Part shown: positions 13,327 to 16,578 of the stretch, piece by piece | Position numbering within the stretch: the first letter of the stretch is position 1 | Layout of the letters: each line of letters starts with the position of its first letter | NCBI GenBank assembly: GCA_910587335.1 | Contig: CAJUMG010000023.1 | Location: 9,797 to 26,374, forward strand | DNA length: 16,578 nucleotides | Source: an uncultured Oscillospiraceae bacterium | Lineage (GTDB): Bacteria > Bacillota > Clostridia > Oscillospirales > Ruminococcaceae | Direction of reading: 5' to 3' | Position numbers and translations under genes: made by a program | The notes under the pieces: generated by a model | Databases searched by the model: none | What the model was told of the DNA's origin: nothing | The model's input: the letters and a program-made list of their open reading frames with translations, nothing else

Positions 13327-14499
13327 TTATTTAGCGCCAAACAGCGCCATGAATACACCGGCAGCGATTGCAGAACCAATAACGCCGGCCACGTTGGGAC
13401 CCATAGCGTGCATCAGCAAGAAATTTCCAGGTTTCGCCTTCTGGCCTTCAACATTCGAAACACGAGCTGCCATTGGCACAGCAGAAACGCCAGCGGAACC
13501 GATCAGCGGATTGATCTTTTCTTTGACAAACAGGTTCATAAATTTTGCCAACAATACACCACCGGCTGTTCCAACACCAAACGCCACGATGCCCATTGCT
13601 AAAATAGCCAGGGTCTTCACATTCAGGAAATTTTCAGCAGTAGCAGTGGCGCCTACAGAGATGCCCAGCAGAACGGTTACAATGTTCATCAATTCATTTT
13701 GTACAGTTTTGCTCAAACGCTCTACCACGCCGCACTCTCTCATCAGATTTCCAAGCATCAGACAGCCGATTAAAGCCCCTGCAGAAGGAACTAAAAGTGC
13801 TACAAAAGCGGTCACAACGATTGGGAAAATGATCTTTTCGATCTTAGAAACCGGTCGCAGCTGCTTCATTACGATTTCGCGTTCTTTCTGCGTAGTCAGC
13901 GCACGCATAATCGGCGGCTGTATTACCGGCACCAATGCCATGTAAGAATATGCCGCGACAGCAATCGGTCCCAACAGTGCGGGAGCCAGCCGAGATGCCA
14001 CATAAATGGCAGTCGGACCATCTGCACCGCCGATGATACCTACAGAAGCTGCCTCTTCCGGCAGAAATCCCAGATAACGCATACCAATAAAAGTGATAAA
14101 GATACCTAGCTGCGCAGCAGCACCTAGCAAAAGGCTTTTGGGATTGGCAATCAGCGGGCCAAAATCGGTCATAGCGCCTACACCAATAAAGATCAAGCAA
14201 GGATAGATTCCCAGCTTAACACCTAAGTACAAAATATCAATTAAGCCTGCATTGCCTGCGGCAAACTGTGTCCAATCCACATGGCCGCCGAGGAAAAAAT
14301 CTGCATGGTACATGCCGGCTCCGGGGAGATTTGTTAATAACATGCCAAAAGCGATTGGCAAAAGCAGTAATGGCTCGAACTGCTTTTTAATAGCTAAATA
14401 CATCAAAACACAGGCAATCACCATCATGATCAGGATCTTTGGATCCGAACCGATGAGGTAAAAACCGGTTTGGCGCAAAAAATCTAAAACTGCCTCCAT
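13327..14499 (-). CDS. oadB: Na+-translocating decarboxylase beta subunit
   Basis: A 390-residue polytopic membrane protein of the OadB/MmdB/GcdB family. It decarboxylates carboxybiotin and couples this to Na+ export. The signature IGGADGPTAIYVASRLAP, carrying the Asp essential for Na+ transport in this family, is clear, as are QPPIMRALTTQKER and the C-terminal SAGVSAVPMAARVSNVEGQK with HAMGPNVAGVIGSAIAAGVF. About nine to eleven membrane segments are expected. The start has GAAAGGAGTG upstream. It lies 14 bases before oadA and 34 bases after the biotin-carrier gene on the same strand. The beta subunit alone does not tell oxaloacetate, methylmalonyl-CoA and glutaconyl-CoA pumps apart; the alpha subunit type favours oxaloacetate. 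Confidence 0.95.
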   Translation of the reverse strand: MEAVLDFLRQTGFYLIGSDPKILIMMVIACVLMYLAIKKQFEPLLLLPIAFGMLLTNLPGAGMYHADFFLGGHVDWTQFAAGNAGLIDILYLGVKLGIYPCLIFIGVGAMTDFGPLIANPKSLLLGAAAQLGIFITFIGMRYLGFLPEEAASVGIIGGADGPTAIYVASRLAPALLGPIAVAAYSYMALVPVIQPPIMRALTTQKEREIVMKQLRPVSKIEKIIFPIVVTAFVALLVPSAGALIGCLMLGNLMRECGVVERLSKTVQNELMNIVTVLLGISVGATATAENFLNVKTLAILAMGIVAFGVGTAGGVLLAKFMNLFVKEKINPLIGSAGVSAVPMAARVSNVEGQKAKPGNFLLMHAMGPNVAGVIGSAIAAGVFMALFGAK

Positions 14500-14533
14500 G
14501 TGTTTTCACACTCCTTTCAAAAATTTTAAGGGA

Positions 14534-14887
14534 TTAGTCAATGGTTACAAGGAGTGCACCGCTTTCAACAGTAGAACCTTTCTGCACATTCACTGAGGTA
14601 ACCGTTCCATCCTTCGGCGCCATAATTTCATTTTCCATCTTCATCGCTTCCAGAATCAACAGAACCTGACCTTTTTTCACAGCATCTCCAACTTTTACAT
14701 TAACGCTCAGAATATTGCCGGGCATTGGACTGACAATTTTTTCACTTCCAGCAGTAGCCACAGTTGGAGCGGCAGCGGCAGGTGCTTTAGCCGGCGCTGT
14801 TGCAGGTTTAGAAGCCTCAGCTCCAGTGACTTCTTCTAAAGTAATTTCATAATCGGTTCCGTTTACATTTACACGATACTTTTTCAT
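14534..14887 (-). CDS. Biotin carrier subunit of the decarboxylase
   Basis: A 117-residue biotinyl protein. Residues 1-20 form a short beta segment (MKKYRVNVNGTDYEITLEEV), 25-45 an Ala/Pro-rich flexible linker, and 50-117 the biotinyl-lipoyl domain with the biotinylation site LEAMKMENEI (K83). It shuttles carboxybiotin between the alpha subunit and the membrane beta subunit, like MmdC or GcdC. In classical OadA this domain is fused to the alpha chain; here it is a separate gene within the same operon. The ATG at 14887 has GAGAGG upstream (GAGGAGAGGTCGTTTGAG). It lies 29 bases after the small membrane subunit gene. Confidence 0.95.
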   Translation of the reverse strand: MKKYRVNVNGTDYEITLEEVTGAEASKPATAPAKAPAAAAPTVATAGSEKIVSPMPGNILSVNVKVGDAVKKGQVLLILEAMKMENEIMAPKDGTVTSVNVQKGSTVESGALLVTID

Positions 14888-14916
14888 CTCAAACGACCTC
14901 TCCTCTAAATTTAATA

Positions 14917-15198
14917 TTAGATTTTTTGAACAGAAAGAATGCGGATTTTGGAGACATCTGTACCCATTTCCTCAGCAATTACGGCAGATACAGCCGCAAT
15001 AAACTCCTGCCGGTTGGGAATATTTGTTGCAGCAACCGGAGCAACAGGTGCAGCAGCAGGAACGGCGACTGTCGGCTGAACCGGTTTTTTATTGAATTTT
15101 GCGCAAATTGTACTCATCAACTTACACAGCACAATAATACAAATCAGGCCAACAAAGACAGTACCAACGCCTAAAACCAACACAAAAAGATTTGACAT
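14917..15198 (-). CDS. Decarboxylase gamma/delta-type small membrane subunit
   Basis: A 93-residue protein with one N-terminal membrane helix (VLVLGVGTVFVGLICIIVLC), a positively charged junction (KFNKKP), an Ala/Pro/Val-rich linker and a C-terminal soluble helix (EFIAAVSAVIAEEMGTDVSK) ending in IRILSVQKI. This is the OadG/MmdD architecture, in which the subunit holds the alpha subunit to the beta subunit and aids assembly. It is the first gene of the operon; its start has AGGAGGTACGAAAA upstream. No promoter matches consensus well in the 140 bases upstream. An inverted repeat CTTTTCA/TGAAAAG (15246-15252 with 15261-15267) lies 48 bases before the start and may be an operator or a leader hairpin. 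Confidence 0.9.
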   Translation of the reverse strand: MSNLFVLVLGVGTVFVGLICIIVLCKLMSTICAKFNKKPVQPTVAVPAAAPVAPVAATNIPNRQEFIAAVSAVIAEEMGTDVSKIRILSVQKI

Positions 15199-15338
15199 TT
15201 TTCGTACCTCCTTTCCTCCACTATTGCCTCTTCATACTATTTAATCTTTTCATTTTTAGGTGAAAAGGATCAAACAAAAGGAATAAAAGATGATCATTTT
15301 TCTACAATTTATATAGCATTTTAAGGAGTCATCTATTC

Positions 15339-15431
15339 ATGACTAAAAAATATCCAAATCAAATCTATACTAGCATATTTTTTAAAAAATTACAATCTTT
15401 TTTCCCTTTAAAATGCAAGTATTACTTATAA
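15339..15431 (+). CDS. Possible 30-residue basic small protein
   Basis: An ATG with AAGGAG eleven bases upstream opens a short frame encoding about 30 residues: MTKKYPNQIYTSIFFKKLQS and then a basic, Cys-containing end. No family is recognisable. A strong plus-strand terminator 160 bases downstream suggests that something is transcribed across here. The frame is short enough to be chance, and the sequence up to 15594 otherwise shows nothing I can name. Confidence 0.22.
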   Translation: MTKKYPNQIYTSIFFKKLQSFFPLKCKYYL

Positions 15432-15594
15432 AAACTATTGATTATCTCTGAAAAGCCTTAAAAACAGGCACTTTTATAGATACAAGCAACTGAATTTACT
15501 ACCAATTTACTACTTTTACGGAAAAGGTCTTGATATGCACAACCACAAGAACCAAACACACGAATAGGACAATTTACAGAAAATCTTTACCATG

Positions 15595-15645
15595 ACAGCG
15601 TTTCTTTGCTCTGCAAAATGTAGAGAAAAGAAATGCTGTTTTTTA
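15595..15645 (+). terminator. Intrinsic terminator
   Basis: The 18-base arms ACAGCGTTTCTTTGCTCT and AGAGAAAAGAAATGCTGT (15595-15612 with 15622-15639) pair with one G-U and one mismatch, followed by TTTTTTAT. The T run is only on the plus-strand side, so it ends a transcript coming from about 15300-15590. No solid gene is seen there. Confidence 0.75.
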
Positions 15646-15652
15646 TCTCCAG

Positions 15653-15764
15653 TGTTACGCAATAGAGTCATTTTCAGGGTATAGAGTATAATTCCCTTAC
15701 CTCTGCTCTTTTTGCGTCTACAAGCCGCTTAAATCAATGGGAAAAAGGCTTCTATTGCGTAACA
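15653..15764. repeat. 112-bp element with 14-bp perfect terminal inverted repeats (copy A)
   Basis: The segment starts TGTTACGCAATAGA and ends TCTATTGCGTAACA, an exact inverted repeat of 14 bp. It has no coding frame and resembles a small MITE-like element. I see no obvious target-site duplication at the edges. A related segment (copy B) begins exactly 400 bases downstream and shares TGTTACGCAATAGA and, inside, TAGAGTATAA and TCCCTTACCTC. Confidence 0.75.
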
Positions 15765-15845
15765 ATCTATCCCCAAAAAAGAGTACCAGCGCAGAAACAG
15801 CTTTCCAAGTGCGATATACAGCGGCTCTGCATTTTCAACTGCCTA

Positions 15846-15907
15846 TGTTGGATTTACCTACATTGGATTATCCAACGTTGGAAAAACCTACGTAGGAAAA
15901 TCCAACG
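15846..15907. repeat. Four tandem 15-bp near-palindromic repeats (array A)
   Basis: Units: TGTTGGATTTACCTA, CATTGGATTATCCAA, CGTTGGAAAAACCTA and CGTAGGAAAATCCAA, then CG. The unit junctions form the exact palindromes CCAACGTTGG (15872-15881) and CCTACGTAGG (15887-15896). In one plus-strand frame the array reads as pentapeptides YVGFT YIGLS NVGKT YVGKS. Confidence 0.9.
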
Positions 15908-16052
15908 CAATTAAATAAAGATATATAGAGTAAAGATAAATGAAATACTGATTCTATCAATTACCCATTCCATTCCTATCCTTTCCAGTGGAGGAACGGA
16001 AACGAAAAGAAACGGCTATACCGAAATTGACCTTAACTTGCCTTTTATGTTT

Positions 16053-16169
16053 TGTTACGCAATAGAACGCCATTTTCGATGGTTAGAGTATAAATCCCTT
16101 ACCTCGACCGCTTTCAAGGCTTTATGACCGCTTAAAACGCCGAGAAACGGATTCTAACGAGTGGCAACA
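16053..16169. repeat. Degenerate second copy of the TGTTACGCAATAGA-bordered element (copy B)
   Basis: It begins with the same TGTTACGCAATAGA as copy A, continues with TAGAGTATAA and TCCCTTACCTC at matching offsets (400-402 bases from copy A), and includes GACCGCTTAAA where copy A has AGCCGCTTAAA. The right end (TCTAACGAGTGGCAACA) matches the left end only partly, so the inverted repeat has decayed here. Confidence 0.65.
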
Positions 16170-16222
16170 TACCCCATGTTATCACAACACCCCTTTGAGT
16201 GGCATATAATTCCTGCCGCCGG

Positions 16223-16284
16223 TGTTGGATTAGCCGATATTGGATTTTCCGACATCGGCTAATCCCACGTCGGAAAATCCAATG
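16223..16284. repeat. Four tandem 15-bp near-palindromic repeats (array B)
   Basis: Units: TGTTGGATTAGCCGA, TATTGGATTTTCCGA, CATCGGCTAATCCCA and CGTCGGAAAATCCAA, then TG. It includes a perfect 12-bp inverted repeat GGATTAGCCGAT/ATCGGCTAATCC (16227-16238 with 16254-16265) and the palindrome-like junction CCGACATCGG. It is equivalent in position to array A within the duplicated module, offset 377 bases. Confidence 0.9.
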
Positions 16285-16542
16285 CAAATAAATAAAGATA
16301 TATAAAATACTGATTTACCAAAGATATAAATATCTCTTCCTTTCCCTTCCTATCCGTTCAATTACCTTACCCATCTTCTTTTGACAGGAAACAATACGGT
16401 TATCGGAATGGAAGCGAAAAGAAACGGCATACAGAACCAGCTTGAAACTTATCAGAAAAACAGCAGGGAGATTGATTTTTCGTATAGTATATAAAGTGCG
16501 GTTTGTCTTGTAGAAAGAAAAATAAGTTTCGGAGCAAGCATA

Positions 16543-16562
16543 GGAAAAGAGTACCCTTTTCC
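16543..16562. other. Short hairpin near window end
   Basis: GGAAAAG/CTTTTCC (16543-16549 with 16556-16562) around a 6-base loop AGTACC. There is no T run directly after it, so it is not called a terminator. The surrounding 16285-16578 holds no gene that I can support. Confidence 0.4.
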
Positions 16563-16578
16563 GTAAGTCTGCCCGTTT

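Larger units (their letters stand above)
15908..16500 (+). pseudogene. Possible decayed replication-initiator-type coding traces
   Basis: After each 15-bp array the two module copies share AATAAAGATATATA, AATACTGATT and GAAGCGAAAAGAAACGGC-like stretches (copy A has GAAACG). One plus-strand frame reads ENPTQLNKDI, stops, then NTDSINY in copy A, and ENPMQINKDI, a stop, then NTDLPK in copy B. Near 16408-16500 a frame reads MEAKRNGIQNQLETYQKN. From memory these look like the low-complexity C-terminal linkers of replication-initiator or DnaD-like proteins of clostridial conjugative elements. Each frame is broken by several stops, so any gene is dead. The identification is an inference, and the repeat homology itself makes the two copies non-independent. 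Confidence 0.3.

Noticed and set aside
13349..13945. A 198-codon plus-strand frame opposite oadB
   Set aside because: Shadow of the strongly supported beta-subunit gene; its composition (Pro/Thr/Ser/Ile-rich) is that of an antisense frame.
15199..15340. A consensus promoter for the decarboxylase operon
   Set aside because: Several AT-rich -10-like strings exist, but no -35/-10 pair with good boxes and 16-18 base spacing could be supported by eye.
15653..16284. CRISPR array
   Set aside because: The repeats are 15 bp, contiguous without spacers and degenerate, which does not fit CRISPR repeat-spacer structure; no cas genes are in the window.

Overview
The window looks like chromosomal DNA from an anaerobic, fermentative Firmicute of the class Clostridia (an Oscillospiraceae/Ruminococcaceae-type gut bacterium is my best guess). 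Support comes from moderate-to-low GC, strong AGGAGG ribosome binding sites, pyruvate formate-lyase with its activase, a sodium-pumping decarboxylase operon, and two RNA switches typical of Firmicutes (a ZTP riboswitch and a T-box leader). The taxonomic guess is inference; there is no rRNA or other marker gene.

Layout. 1-1340: a plus-strand pair encoding a J-domain/TPR protein with a cysteine-rich tail and a small polytopic membrane protein, ending at a hairpin shared with the converging pfl operon. 1342-4518: pflB-pflA on the minus strand with a sigma-70-type promoter, a ZTP (pfl-motif) riboswitch and an intrinsic terminator before pflB, so a purine/one-carbon signal controls formate production. 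4597-6113: a minus-strand apbE flavin transferase lipoprotein translationally coupled to a small membrane protein. 6140-6872: a divergent small lipoprotein of unknown function with its own promoter and terminator. 6906-7620: a HAD phosphatase of the phosphoglycolate phosphatase type.

7624-10334 is the most interesting unit: a consensus promoter, a complete T-box leader whose specifier reads as UCC (serine), then an XRE-cupin regulator tightly coupled to an acyl-CoA synthetase-like AMP-ligase. T-boxes normally control aminoacyl-tRNA synthetase, amino-acid biosynthesis or transport genes, so this target is unexpected. 10335-11700 is an accessory-looking patch with a RibD/DHFR-like reductase, a GNAT acetyltransferase and coding remnants. 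11813-15198 is a minus-strand operon for the four parts of a Na+-translocating oxaloacetate decarboxylase-type complex (small membrane subunit, separate biotin carrier, beta channel subunit, alpha carboxyltransferase).

15200-16578 has no convincing large gene. It holds a possible 30-residue ORF, a strong terminator, and a roughly 400-bp module present twice in tandem and diverged. Each copy contains a TGTTACGCAATAGA-bordered segment and a 4 x 15-bp array of near-palindromic repeats. Degenerate coding traces suggest decay of a mobile-element replication gene, but the palindromes also show changes that preserve pairing, which deserves a closer look.
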